A DNA stretch of 64,000 bases, taken from contig NC_073359.2 of assembly GCF_027580225.2 (NCBI RefSeq), positions 9,615,001 to 9,679,000 on the forward strand, in the 5' to 3' direction. This DNA comes from Misgurnus anguillicaudatus (Eukaryota; Chordata; Actinopteri; Cypriniformes; Cobitidae). The translations under genes and the position numbers were made by a program. How positions within the stretch are numbered: the first letter of the stretch is position 1; each line of letters begins with the position of its first letter. This document shows positions 11,383-23,282 of the stretch, piece by piece. Under the pieces are notes generated by a model. The model was not told the origin of the DNA and made no database searches. It saw only the letters and a program-made list of their open reading frames with translations.

Positions 11383-12895
11383 TTAAAGGAGCGGTGAATC
11401 AAAAACTCAATTTTAACTTGATAATTTGTTATATAAGAGGTCATCATACTTAAATGAACATCCTGCAAGTTTCAGAACTGAAAACGTCCGTGCTACTGAA
11501 ATATAACCGTCTTTGGCACCAAGCCAGCTAAACACTCCAGTGAAAAATTCGGAAATCTATGACGTCAAAGTAGAATTGAAACACCTCCCCATAACCAAAA
11601 GGACAAGTCTACTTTTGTAGCCCCGCCCACAGCTTCGCGTGACACGTGTGTCTCAGTAAGTAAACATGTCTTTAAAAATTGACAAATTTAACCAAAATGA
11701 CTTTTTAAATACATTTTTTTCTGAGAGACTTTTATTTTGACGCGGTGATCTGTTATGATACCATGGAAACGCGTTTTCGGTTCTGAAAGAACCGCGTGGG
11801 AACAACCATGGGAACAACACAGAAGCTAAATACTTCAATTCGGAGGCTTGGACCTTAACATTAGCAATATGCTTGGATAAAGTTTGCTTTTGAAGAAGTT
11901 CCAGCTCGTGTGGGGAGCGTTTGTTAACGTTGTGGACATGGATTCATTTGTAAAGAAGTCGATGCTGGATTTGCAGAGAGACTCAGTCAGAAGCACCACT
12001 TATATTGGATCTGACAACAATGACACAGCAGTATAATACACAGTAAGACATTTTACTTTATTTAAGTTACTGCGTTTCACTATTGCTTTGTTAAAAGAGA
12101 TTGCTTGATGTCCTGTTGTAACATCCGTGTCTAAATACGTTTGTTGACTGTTTTAATTTACTAAAAACATTAAACGATTAATAAAGGTACAACACTTAAC
12201 AATACGACTGTAATTTAAAGGTAGAAATATACAAAGTTAGTTATAAGGAAGGATTTATCAACCGCAGTTTAGATTCTGATGCCCGTTTACTGTGTTGTAT
12301 ACGGTAATTTAGGCAAGTTGCGTTTGAAAGGTCAAACACTCAACAAAGCTTATTTTTATCATATAACTGTGTTATTTAACATTACGTGAATGTAAAAGCA
12401 ACCTCACAAGCACAATAGAAATATACAAAGTTATTGATAAGGATTTATTAGCCGCAGTTTAGATTCGGATGCACGCTTACTGTGTTTTATACGGTAATTT
12501 AGTCACGTCGAGTTTTGTTTCTACTTTAATATACGTATTGTCATTTATGTGTATCATCTTTAGCACCCAGAATCTTTTGTGTCTCAAACATATTTGTGTT
12601 CGGCTGCTATTTTTATCACATTAATGTTTTTAAAACATTTCCCTACATGTAATGACGGGGAATGAAGCTGTCCAATCATAGCAGTGGGTGTTTACGTTCA
12701 GGTCTTCAATGCGGCCCGCCCCTTCAAACGAACCATTTCTCAAGACAGCCACTAATCCATGTTACAAAATAGCGTATTACTTATTGCTTTTGATGTTTTT
12801 GAATGTAAAAACAACGCGAAATGCATAAGTAGACATCAATCAACGTCATAAAGCAATAAAATCGACCAATTCACAGCCCCTTTAACTAAAACGAG
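11383..12895. mobile_element. large TTAA-flanked foldback-type element (TTAA-AGGAGCGG…)
   Basis: The left edge is TTAAAGGAGCGGTGAAT and the right edge is ATTCACAGCCCCTTTAA, imperfectly inverse and both ending in TTAA. The interior is 1.5 kb without a transposase frame. It contains a direct duplication (12219-12311 and 12412-12507). Confidence 0.6.
12219..12507 (+). repeat. diverged internal direct duplication of about 93 bp
   Basis: Both units share tagaaatatacaaagtta, then ccgcagtttagattc, then tatacggtaatttag, with starts 193 bp apart. They differ at many positions, so the duplication is old. Confidence 0.7.
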
Positions 12896-13340
12896 GGTAC
12901 GAATTTAAAAAAACGTGCCTCAAATTAGGGAACAAATTAGTAAAATGAGCTCACATATTAATATTGAATTTTTTTACCACATGCCATGTGTGGGCCTCCA
13001 TAACTAATTTTACAACATAACACAAGACAAAAACAAAAAGTGTTGCTTCAAATAAGCAAATCAATCGAGGTAAAGAAATCGACAGACGTCAAACTGTTCC
13101 ATGATCATTTTACTCCATAAATACACCTCCATAAGTATCACAAACTGCATTAAAGAACTGACAATATGGCTATTCATAATCCTGGTTGGACGGTCTTACC
13201 ACAAAGCCTGAGGTCTGACTGTCAAGAACAGGTAAATGAAACACTGCGGAGACGAGGTATAGGGGGAAGGAAGGGGGAGTTAGGACGACTGTGTTAATTG
13301 GACTTTACAGTAACAGTGTGACAGGTGTTGTTTAAGAAAA
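12896..13340. other. no gene or clear repeat
   Basis: Nothing supported beyond chance short frames. Confidence 0.4.
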
Positions 13341-14433
13341 AAACTCTGTAAACACGCCGAGCCGTTTGTCAGGAAAAGGCAGCTCCCATTTCCCTTGCCG
13401 GTTTCCATCACACAACCTCCAAATTAATGCTGTCTGCTTGTTTATCGCCTTATTGGAGAAAAGTGAAAACTACAGGACAACGTGCACATGCTTTCTTGGC
13501 CCTGCCACATGGAGGTGGGTCTTTGTGTCCTCTCTCTTTCTCTGATATACGCCTGTGATACCTGCTTCAAGAAAAGTCCAACACAGTACATCTCCACCCT
13601 CATGCCAAGACGCCGCTAGTATGCCATATACTTGTCATTTAAAACGCATTTTCACAGACACGGCAGGTCATGCCACTTTGTTGTTTCGTTCCTGTCAGAG
13701 CAAACTACTTTTAAAACGCAGGATGTCTTCTCTTGCGTTAAAAGCTGTCAACAAATAGTCGACAACAGCTCCGAGCGTTTTCCTCAAGCAAAAGGATTTG
13801 TCCAAAACAGATGTTTCACCTCTAAATATATACAACGATGCTTGGAGTAAAAACAAAGTAATTTTGTTTTCGGAAACATAGTCGGTCCAAACGTCAGTCA
13901 TCTCCAGCTGCGCTGCTGACTGTCAACTCAAAACAGCTTTGAACATAATGCAGTTGTATTATTCAAAATGCGATTTCAAAGCTGTATACTTCCCCAGTGC
14001 CCTCAGCCAAGGACACACAAGGCCATCGGTTGATGAAAAATGCGAGCGAGCCTACTGACAATTTCAGACCCATAATGACCGGAGACCAGCGTTCGCCGGC
14101 AGAGGAAAGCGTGGGAACGCGCAGGCACATGCAGGCTTTTCCTTCAGCGAGGAGCGAGGCCACAGGTTTACGCAGGAATGTCTGTGGTCGCACGCTCGCC
14201 GCGTAAATCAAAGCCCCGAAACAGAGTTGCATTTCTTTCAGTAAGGTTGAAGAGCAAAGCCTGCATCTGGTAGCGTTTTTGATTTACTAGGGAGCTGCAC
14301 AACATTACAGCACTTGAAAACGGTGGGAGCCCAAATCCAAAAGGCTCCAATGTGTAGGCGAACAGTCCTATGAGATTTGGTCATCATAGCGGTTGGCATC
14401 CAGAAGTTCCCTGCAATTCCTGAGGATCATGAG
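13340..14433. promoter_or_regulatory. long non-repetitive block, candidate conserved non-coding sequence
   Basis: About 1.1 kb of even base composition with no inverted edges and no second copy in the window, between two transposon clusters. Several overlapping frames of 60-90 codons occur on both strands, none with recognisable domains. Conservation is untested. Confidence 0.25.
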
Positions 14434-14822
14434 CAGGGTTTTTCAAACTGTGGGTCGGGCCGGTATGGTTTGCATAGTCTGATAAAGTGGGTCACGCAAA
14501 GTCACTTGGCTATTGCGTCTAGTCCAATTAAATGACTAGCAATGACAAGATTTTGATATGAGTACCAAAGGGATTTTGGTACTGCAACTCTTTCCCCACC
14601 AGCGTTTTAAAAAAAAGTTGCCAGCCAAAGCATTTTTTTATGATTTTCACAAAAGTTTATTGCCTTAAAAAGAACAGAAAATGTTCTTCTTTAAATATAT
14701 GAACATACAATATATAAAATGAAACTTTTTTCCTTTATTTGTTCTTTTCATCTCCTCTCAAATATGGGTAGGTTTCTTCAAAAATACTAAATTTTGAGCA
14801 ACAAGATGATATAATAGCATTT

Positions 14823-15009
14823 AAGGGGCGATGTTTAGGCCTTTGCGCGCTCAAGTTCGTTATTTCAAATGTAGGCACCCGGTATACACACTCATAATGG
14901 AAGCATGCACCGCATCGAGTTAAAAACATTCCAACTTTTCAGAATGCCGCAAGCGCACCGTAGGTTGCGTTTTCCGTGCAGTTTTAGACGCGAAATGTGA
15001 ACCGCCCCT
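14823..15009. mobile_element. short MITE with AGGGGCG edges
   Basis: About 187 bp with left edge TTAAGGGGCG and right edge CGCCCCTTA, in the middle of MITE copy 3. The inverse edges next to TTA suggest a PIF/Harbinger-type MITE. The exact target duplication is blurred by one base. Confidence 0.55.
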
Positions 15010-15056
15010 TATGAAAGACTTTTGATAGAGATCAGATTCAGAGCAATGATCAAAAC

Positions 15057-15566
15057 TAGTGCTGCACAATTAATCGCATTGCAATCGCGATGTCAGCCTG
15101 TGCGATTATATGACAGCAAAATGTTGCAATTATATTAAATAAATAAATGTGTGGACTTGTTAACACAAACTCTGATAACAGTTTGATGATTTTCCTTGCT
15201 GTTTAAAAAAGAAAGAAAAACGAACAAAAAAGGCATGCACGTGTGGTGTGCGTCGTCACTTATACCAGAGCGAAGATGGATGCAGAGGAGGTTGAAAGTG
15301 ATCTGGTAGCTAAAAAAAAACTCTACGTCTGTTGTATGGCGGTATTTTGGATTTAGGATTACTGACACTAAGCAGTTGCTACATCACGTGGCAATACGAA
15401 AACATTTCTAGTTTTACAAATACACATTTCAGCTAAACTGTGTGTGGATTTTCCTTAAAACCCATCAAGTTGACTCATGATACCATTCAGTATAATCGCA
15501 ATCGCACATCGCAATATTAGCATCAATAACCGCAATGGGAAAAATTACCCAAATCGTGCAGCCCTA
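15057..15566. mobile_element. hAT non-autonomous element with perfect 8-bp target duplication
   Basis: It starts TAGTGCTGCACAATTAATCG and ends AATCGTGCAGCCCTA. ATCAAAAC occurs exactly on both sides (15049-15056 and 15567-15574). An 8-bp duplication with these edges is diagnostic of the hAT superfamily. The interior has no transposase. Confidence 0.9.
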
Positions 15567-15998
15567 ATCAAAACATACACAGAGTTTAAACTGTTTAGCC
15601 TAAGGGGTTGCTTCTGGATTTTACAAGTTGGGTAAGAGCGCCACCTGGTGGATAATAGCGGAAATATGGATTGTCGTAAAAACTCGTCATTGGCAAAGAA
15701 GCGTTTTCTCTTAATTGACGAGTTAACACGTCAATGGCGGGGAAAGAGTTATATTTCATTATATGAACTTGTGTCATTCATAAATGTCAAGGAAACTAAA
15801 AACTAATTTGTTGACATATTTAAATTAAAAATATTGTGTTTGGTCCTGAGATAGATTGTACCCATTTAAGTGGGTCGTGAAATAAAAGGGTTGGGAACAC
15901 CTGAGCAAAACCATTTACTTGCATTTACATCTGATATGTTTATCAATTAACAATTAAATTGCAGATATGCAGAACTTAGTCCAATTAGCTGCAATCAA

Positions 15999-16837
15999 AG
16001 GTCGACCAAAATGTTTTTTTTTTTATGGCGGATATGAGGCAGATATAACACAAATGTTATCACAGTAAATAAAAGACAAACAGAAAATTGGTGAAACTAA
16101 AAAACATTAGCATAACATTTATAAAAATAGCCTTTTAAAGTACTTAAAACATATTTACAATACATAATTAATGTAGATCTGACATCTTACCGTGGGTTCA
16201 CACCAGCCGCATTTGAGACGTCAAATTCGCGTCTGCCGCTTGAACATTTTGAATTGACCCGCTTAATTCACGTGTAAAAGCAGCGTGTGAAATTCTAGTT
16301 ATCGAGACATTCACGCGGAAATTTGCGTCATGGGAGGGACTTCTGCGACTCACGTCACTACTAGAGCAAGCTCTTGATTGGTTAACGCAGTGCGTCTTTC
16401 CGCCAAAGTTCAAATTTTTCAATTAGCGAAGGTGAGGCGGAATAGCGTCTAACGTGCCGCGCTAAACGCATCATTCGCGATGCTAGACCTCCAGCCATGC
16501 CTCAACGCGTCTTTACATTGACTTAACATTGAAATCACTCGCGCTTGACGCCTCTACTGCGGCTGGTCTGAACGCAGCATTATGGTACTGTTTGAATAAG
16601 TGTGTTAAACTAGTGTGGTTTTGTGTGTGACACAACATAATGTCATGTTAAAAAGTGAATAATGATTGGTCATTTTACTGTCTGTCAGACTTTGGCTTAA
16701 CATCGAGTGACCCTGAGTGTCGTTTTTAATACAAACATCAAATTTAAGTAATAGAGACATTTATTGGCCGATTGAAAAGATTTATCGTCCGATGCCAATA
16801 ATAAAAAAATCCAAATATCATCCGATATTTCAGACCT
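15999..16837. mobile_element. hAT-like element (AGGTCGACC…) with a nested element
   Basis: The left edge AGGTCGACCAAAATG and the right end with CCGATATTTCAGACCT are roughly inverse. Words of the form GGCGGATATGAGGC and CATCCGATATTTC are typical of this fish group. It holds the CACACCAGCCGC element at 16191-16579. Confidence 0.55.
16191..16579. mobile_element. CACACCAGCCGC palindromic element, copy 1
   Basis: GGTTCACACCAGCCGC at the left and GCGGCTGGTCTGAAC at the right are inverse. A second copy is at 57185-57619. The interior shares ttgattggttaacgc and cattgacttaacat. Confidence 0.65.
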
Positions 16838-17928
16838 CTGCAAATACAATGTCCTATCACTAGTTGCAACAGCATAATCTAACTGCATACGTCATATGTG
16901 ATCCTAAACCACAACAGTTATAAGGGTACATTTTATGAAATTGAGATTTATACAACACCTGAAACCGGAAAAAATAAACTTTCCATTGATATATGGTTTG
17001 TTAGGACAGGACAATATTTCGCCGAGATAAAACTATTTGAAAAATTAAACTAAAAAAATTTAAATATTGAGAAAATCGCTTTTAAAGCTGTCCAAAAAGT
17101 CCTTAACACCACATATTACTAATGATAAATACATTTTTTATATATTTATGGTAGAAAATTTACTAAATATCGGCATGGAACATGATTTTTTGCATTAAAA
17201 AAAAAATCGATAATTTTGACTCATACAGTACAATGTATTGTTGGCTATTACAACAAATATACTCATGCTACTTATGACTGATTCTGTGGTCAAGGGTAAA
17301 ATACACTGAAGCAAGAAGCATATGTTGATTTAAAAATTATTTAATTATTTGGGGACTACAGTAACATTCACTAACACCACTGATAAGCCAAAAAGCAACT
17401 TTTTATCTGTAAGATGAAATGTGACCGAATCATTTCATGCATTGCAAATTGCAACCTTCATTTGTATACTGTAAAAAGCAAAGAATGTACTGTATCATAT
17501 TTGCGCGCACTTCTGCAGATGCATATTAGCTCACAATGTGAACCCTGTTTGGTCTCTGTTAATTATTTTTTTAGCCTCCGGATGATTTTAATTACTTTCT
17601 TTACACTCCAGATTGGAGTCCAAAAGGAAACTAACAGCAAACATTCTCTCTTTTCATGCTTACTCAAGCAGGTCCATTCCCTTTTTTAATTCACAGCCTG
17701 ATGACGAGAGGCAACAGGATGGGATGTGACATTTTGGTAGGAAAGACTTCAGAATTCAAAGCAGCTGTGGTTAAAGAACCACCTGTAAAGAGACTCTCTG
17801 CATTTGATTTCTTTACAAACCTCAACCTAGCATTTGTTTCCAATCGTTGGTTTACGGAAAACCCCAAAAGGTTGTAAAAATGCTTTGTCGGCCGGGGGAC
17901 GTGGGTTAAATATACCAGGAGATGCTAT
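16838..17928. other. no gene; AT-rich sequence
   Basis: No inverted edges or known words. Frames at 17414-17689 and 17656-17877 have no recognisable features. Confidence 0.4.
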
Positions 17929-18001
17929 TTAAATGGATAGTTCAGCCAAAAATGAAAATTCTGTCATTATTTACTCGCTCTTATGTTGTTGCAAACCTGT
18001 A

Positions 18002-18314
18002 CAGTGTTTCCCATACATTGATTTATTTGTGGTGGCCCACCACAGAATCAACACTGGCCCCCACAAATAGAATTTCATGATTCCCATTTACATTTTTATT
18101 TCACATTTAAAACAGCTTAATTTGGCTTAAAATATAATTTGATATATATAATACAGATCAAATACAGATACAGATCAAAGAGTAGAAGTGAAACATATTT
18201 CAGGTGCCAACACTAGATCAAACGCAAACACGACATGATGACATCACATATATGCTAATTAGCGGGTGGCGTCATCACCACCACAGTCTCCTCAAAATCC
18301 TGTGGGAAACACTG
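18002..18314. mobile_element. hAT-like element CAGTGTTTCCC…GGGAAACACTG
   Basis: 313 bp with inverse edges CAGTGTTTCCCA and TGGGAAACACTG inside the left arm of the foldback repeat. CTGTA follows the right edge and precedes the left one, a degraded target duplication. Confidence 0.7.
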
Positions 18315-18419
18315 CTGTATACATTTATTTGTTCATGAGCCCCATTCACTTCCATTGTATCAGTTTTCTTACTATAGAAGTGTGATCGGGGCTCATGATT
18401 GGTTTGGTTACAAATTAAG

Positions 18420-19388
18420 TGTTTGGTTCCAAAACGCAATAAACCACTATTTAAAAAAAATAGTTACCACTAAAATGAGTATTGTATCAGGTCAGTATTA
18501 AAAAGTTAATTCTTAATTTTACGCAAAATCTGATATGCGGCATGTTATTGTCATTTTTTCCCCGAAATGCGATAAACGCAAGTCCTCCTTCTCTGCAGAA
18601 TGCAATAAATCCGCTCAGCCAATCACAGCGCACCATTCCACACATTGTAAACAACAATGGCGGCGCGTTGTATACACAACAGAATCCTAGTTTTCCTCAT
18701 CTACTTTGTACTTCGTGATCAACAAACAAACAAAAACAAAATAATACCTTTGTTGGAATGGATAAACCTGTGGTGGTTTTCTAGCGGGGAAGAAACGTAA
18801 GCCATCAAAATCAAATAATTTACGTGAGAGGCACTTGGGCGACGGAAAAATGCCGGCTGTTGCTTGTTCTCCCAACAGCATCAAGCTTCTGTCATGCTAA
18901 CACATTGACCCCGGAGGATCTTATGAAAAACTTTCCATTACTCAAAGCCAACGAAAATCGAGCAGGACCAAAACATTTTACAGCTAATCGCTGTCAATAA
19001 AGTTCAGTGATGATGTCCCAAGAATGACAGCAGCAATGACAGTAATCTTAATATAACAAAGTAAGTGTTTTGATTAATGACATTAATGTTTATTTTTTTA
19101 ATCATTATATACCACTAGTCAACTAAATAAATATATCATGACAAAGATGAATGCACGTTTAAATATTGATTCAATAGATTTCTTGCATTTTGCGGAAAAA
19201 AATATCAGGTTTTATAATAAATCTTTGAAAATCAAATTATGGATTTGAATTTTTAATGCTATTATAACCTAAAGATGCTTTGTGAAAGTTTGTAACAGAA
19301 AATATTGGTTTTCATCTTGTCACTTTCTTGGTATAGAAAACACATTTGGATTTAAATGGATTTATTGCGTTTTGAAACCAAACTCTTC
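18420..19388. mobile_element. element family GTTTGGTTCCAAAACGC, copy 1
   Basis: The left edge GTTTGGTTCCAAAACGCAAT and the right edge ATTGCGTTTTGAAACCAAAC are inverse. The interior aligns word for word with 26782-28424, which has an extra 801-bp block. No long frame. Confidence 0.8.
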
Positions 19389-19496
19389 AAATATTCCCAA
19401 AATATCTTCCTTCGTGTTCATCAGAACAAAAAAAAATGTATACAGGTTTGTAACAAAATGAGACAAAATTTTCATTTAAACCTTCATTTAAACCTC

Positions 19497-20332
19497 TAAA
19501 GGATTAGTCAATTTTCCTCATCCAGATAATTTACTCACCACCATGTCATCCAAAATGTTGATGTCTTTCTTTGTTCAGTCGAGAAGAAATTATGTCTTTT
19601 GAGGAAAACATTCCAGGATTTTTTTCATTCCAATGGACTCCAATGGACCCCAACACTTTTTAATGCAGTTTAAAATTGCAGTTTCAAAGGACTCTAAACG
19701 ATCTCAAACGAGGCATAAGGGTCTTATCTAGCGAAACGATTGTCATTTTTGGCAAGAAAAATAAAATATATGCACTTTTAAACCACAACTCTTCTTCTTC
19801 CTCCAGCTGTGTGACGAGCCAGCGCAACCTCACGTAATTGCGTAACAATGTGAAACGCATATTTGCGGACCATTTTAAACAATAAACTGACACAAAGACA
19901 TTAAATAGTATCATTCGACATACAACAACGTCGGAACAGTCCTCTTTCTCCACACTTGTAAACACTGGGGTGGAGTTTCACATACGTCATCCGTGACCTC
20001 TTGACGTGATGACGTAGTACGCGAGGTCTCGCTGGCGCAGATAGACGAGAAGTTGTGGTTTAAAAGTTAAATTTTTTCCTTGCCAAAAATGACAATCGTT
20101 TCGCTAGATAAGACCCTTATGCCTCGTTTGAGATCGTTTAGAGTCCTTTGAAACTGCAATGTGAAACTGCATTAAAAGTGTTGGGGTTCATTAAAGTCCA
20201 TTAAAATGAGAAAAATCCTTAAAAAACAATTTCTTCTCGACTGAACAAAGAAAGACATCAACATTTTGGATGACATGGTGGTGAGTAAATTATCTAGATT
20301 TTTTTTTTAAGAAAATTGACTAATCCTTTTAA
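19497..20332. mobile_element. foldback family TTAA-AGGATTAGTC, copy 2
   Basis: The left TAAAGGATTAGTCAATTTTC and right GAAAATTGACTAATCCTTTT are inverse, with long arms sharing the mirrored word gttcagtcgagaagaaat. It lacks the retroposon tail present in copy 1. The central 250 bp is single-copy spacer. Confidence 0.8.
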
Positions 20333-20499
20333 GGTTCACCACAAAGGAGCATGTATTTCCTTATGCTTACTTACACAAAACTATATGTATATAAATATAT
20401 AATACACAAACCTATTTGTGCATAGCCAGCTTAAAAATGTCACTGATTACTGCGACGCAAATGACTGGAAGTAATGCAACGCTGAACAGCAGTCCATAA

Positions 20500-21260
20500 A
20501 ACAAATTTAATTCCTGGTTGTTTTGATTCCTTAGAAACTCGAGGTCTGAGATATTGCCAGATGCAGCATTATGGAGAAACTTTTTATGTAAAAGAAAGCA
20601 ACGGTTTGAATGATGGATTTGGAGACCATCCCTTGATGATTCCTGGTCCCTTGCTAACTAATTGGTTTAAAGTTGCCAAGCATGCGCCACAAGCCATTTC
20701 AAACCCATTGATATTTTAGCTTTAAAGCAGAAATCCTTTAAATAAAAGAAAAATCTAGCGGTTTCCACCATGCACGTCCATTGGGTAAAAACTTCTGTCT
20801 ACGTTTTTTGTTTTTGCCCTTTATTTTCTGTCGTCCCAGCTGAACCTGTACTGTAGCTCCGAACTTGGACAAAGTTTTGCTCAAAGAGCAACTCTGTCTG
20901 CTGACCACACGATCGGCCAATCAAATGTCAGCTTTCCGCCGACTTCAAGGCAGAACTCGCATCAAGCGCCAGACCTAAAGTGAAGCGGCGTGTTACTCTT
21001 GCCGAAATGCAGAAAAAAATCAATGAAAATGCTGCCAGCCGCTGAATCTGCTGGCAGAGCAGAAGGGACACGTTACAAGTGCCGGTCCCTCTGGCAACAG
21101 ACAGATATGGGAAGCTGAACCAAGCACCTGGATCTTCAGAAGATGGAATATATTTGGGCTTGGTGCAAAATGTAGAAACATCTGACTCAGTTCATCTGCA
21201 CTGACATATTTCGGTGCCTGTGCCGGCTGCCGACAAAGTGTACATGGATCCACAATTCTA
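20500..21260. promoter_or_regulatory. non-repetitive block, candidate conserved non-coding sequence
   Basis: Even composition and no repeat edges. A minus-strand frame at 21020-21253 (77 codons, Cys-rich start MDPCTLCRQ) has no flanking splice-consistent exons and no recognised family, so I do not call it a gene. Confidence 0.25.
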
Positions 21261-21559
21261 CATTAACTTAAAATGGTTTTTGAGACTTTAAAAGTGCAGT
21301 GGTTAAATATTGTAACAAGAGGATTTTCGTTTTATTTGCAGTTCATTTGATTCCATTAAGATTGTCTGTGGTATAACAGAAAGACGTTCAGATTGGGCTG
21401 TTGTACTCAGTTAGTAGTGCAGTTAGACTTTACCACCACTAGATGGATACCTGCATCTGTTTTCCAGTGTCATATAAGTGCACAGACAATTGAAACGCCA
21501 AATCCCATTTTCATCTCCAGTATCAACACTATGTCACCAGACTGGGTAAAGAGACACTC

Positions 21560-21993
21560 ACTTTAAAAATAGCTGGATTATATTTGACTCATACTGGGTA
21601 AATATTGGACAAAATACACTGCTGGGTTAAAATTGACCCAATGCTGGGTTATTATACCCCATGGTTGCATTAAACAACCCAACATTGGGTCAATTTAACC
21701 CAGCATGCACTCTAAAAACAAATGGTGCTAAATAGCACTAAAAGTGGTTCACTGGCTCGTATTAATAGGGTAAACATTTTAAGTGCCATATAGAACCTAT
21801 GTAGTACCTGTGTAGCACCCTATTGTGCTATATAGAAACATATCTGGTGCTATAGTGGGGCTATATCACCCCCGTATGTTTCTTCATAGGTGCTATATAC
21901 TTGGCACTAAAAATGGTTGACGAAAAATAATTACGAGCTTTTAGTGCTATTTAGCACAAAGGGTTAAAAGTAACCCAGACATTTTTAGAGTGC
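21560..21993. repeat. TGGGTTAAAATTGACCC repeats and an adjoining inverted element
   Basis: 21600-21705 holds several mirrored TTGACCC/GGGTCAA words. 21707-21993 starts GCACTCTAAAAAC and ends TTTTTAGAGTGC, a 287-bp inverted element rich in gtgctatatag. Related aacccagc words are also at 11064-11165. Confidence 0.6.
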
Positions 21994-22127
21994 TGTATAT
22001 CCGGACAAGTTGAATTTACTTAAAAAATAGGAGAAGGAAAATTGTTGCCCTTGTAAAATTAAGTAAGTGAACTAAGTGTACATTTAACTTAAAATTTCTA
22101 GTAATTCCTATATAATTAAACAAGTCC

Positions 22128-22974
22128 AATAAACTTCATTTTAAGTTGATATAAATTGAAATAATTTGTGATATCAATTCCTTTGTCCAACATCTCCACT
22201 AAGTTAACTGAGCTCAAAAATTTTCAGATTTTTAAATAATTTATTACTTTTAGTGTTATAAATGGTGGGTATTTTTAACGCAATAACACAATATCCGCAG
22301 AAACACACAAACTGCATTTTTGACATGCATTGTTAGTATTGTGCTATCATTTACAACAAAACAAGATTATAAATTAAACCTCTATAAGTGGCGAACGGTG
22401 ACCTCTTTTTTTGAGGGCCCTCGATGCGAAGTTCGTCACAACGTGTATGTGCCCGTCATGTGTGTGGTTGTAATTTCAAAATATGTGTTCTATATTGATT
22501 TTTATTTTTTGGCCAGTTTTTGCCTTTATTTAACAGTGAGTTTTTAGGAGAGGACAGGAAAATACAGGGAGAAGAGAGGGGTATGGGATCGGCAAATGAC
22601 CACGAGTCGGGAATCGAACTCGGGTCGCCGAAAGTGCGAAAGCACCACATGTCGGAGCACTGCCCACTAGAACATCAGCTCCGACTTTAAAGTTGATTTA
22701 ACTTGAAATAATTTGTAATATCAATTACTCTGTCCGACATCTCTCCATTTTCTATTTTTAAATAATTTATAAAACGTTTAGGTTTATAAATGGTAGGTAT
22801 TATAACATAACAAACTTGATTCTCCACAGAAACACACACAAATTGCGTTTTTTGACACGCATTACTGTGTCAAATGTAAAATGTGCTGAAGAGGGTTCAC
22901 TGATCACCTGAACGGTGCCTTCACAAAATTATCATTTGCAACAAAACAACATTATAAATTAAGCCTCTATGACA
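22128..22974 (+). repeat. diverged direct duplication flanking a SINE
   Basis: 22128-22386 and 22687-22974 share ttgaaataatttgt, ttttaaataattta and gaaacacac words in the same order, about 555 bp apart. The second unit has about 45 bp extra (near 22870-22920). The SINE at 22505-22685 lies between the units. Confidence 0.65.
22505..22685 (-). mobile_element. tRNA-derived SINE
   Basis: Read on the minus strand it starts GTCGGAGCTGATGTTCTAGT, an A-box-like region. About 45 bp later comes GAGTTCGATTCCCG, a B-box match, then a tRNA-unrelated body with the pyrimidine-rich words CCCTCTCTTCTCCCTG and a tail AATAAAGGCAAAAA. The head is degraded and does not form a plausible functional tRNA. Confidence 0.8.
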
Positions 22975-23062
22975 TTTTATAAAAAATATTTAGGTCTTAT
23001 TCTGTGAAAAAGCAAAAAAACCAAAATATTCAGGTATAAATTATTATAGGTATTCTTTACAT

Positions 23063-23282
23063 CAGGGGTCTCCAACGTGGTGCCAAAGCACATTTTATTA
23101 ATAGTCTCAATTCTAATATTTATGTATTACATATTTTTCATATTAGCTTGGCTTACGTACGCTAACATTTTAAACAATACTAAAACATAAACAAGTCAAA
23201 CAAAAAAGTTTTGAGCAGACTATGAAAAAGTAGCCCTCCAGATTGTTTTATCCGTTGCCCACAAAAAGGTTGGAGACACCTG
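23063..23282. mobile_element. short hAT-like element CAGGGGTCTCCAACG
   Basis: 220 bp with left CAGGGGTCTCCAACG and right GTTGGAGACACCTG, inverse. Flanks CTTTACAT and CTTACCAT resemble an 8-bp target duplication with two changes. Confidence 0.7.

Larger units (their letters stand above)
14586..15751. mobile_element. SCCGCC MITE, copy 3, with two nested insertions
   Basis: It begins AACTCTTTCCCCACCAGCG and ends GGCGGGGAAAGAGTT. Compared with copy 2 it has extra blocks at 14823-15009 and 15057-15566. Confidence 0.75.
14434..15903. mobile_element. hAT-like element (CAGGGTTTTTCAAACTG…) carrying a MITE with its own insertions
   Basis: The left end CAGGGTTTTTCAAACTGTGG and the right end GGGTTGGGAACACCTG are inverse. 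The words gtgggtc occur next to both. Inside lies SCCGCC MITE copy 3, which itself holds two elements. I could not find a clean 8-bp target duplication. Confidence 0.6.
17929..19496. mobile_element. abundant fish foldback repeat with two nested insertions
   Basis: It begins TTAAATGGATAGTTCAGCC and runs through ctgtcattatttactcgctc. The inverse arm is present at 19390-19480 (atcttccttcgtgttcatca, then tacaggtttgtaacaaaatg). The arms carry gagccccattcacttccatt. A 313-bp element (18002-18314) and a 969-bp element (18420-19388) interrupt it. The right tip is not clean because another foldback abuts at 19497. Confidence 0.7.

Noticed and set aside
21020..21253. Cys-rich 77-codon minus-strand frame
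   Set aside because: No recognisable family, no adjoining exons and no splice-consistent borders.
22600..22685. Possible tRNA gene on the minus strand
   Set aside because: There is a B-box match but a degraded A-box region and no cloverleaf; the tail shows it is a SINE head.
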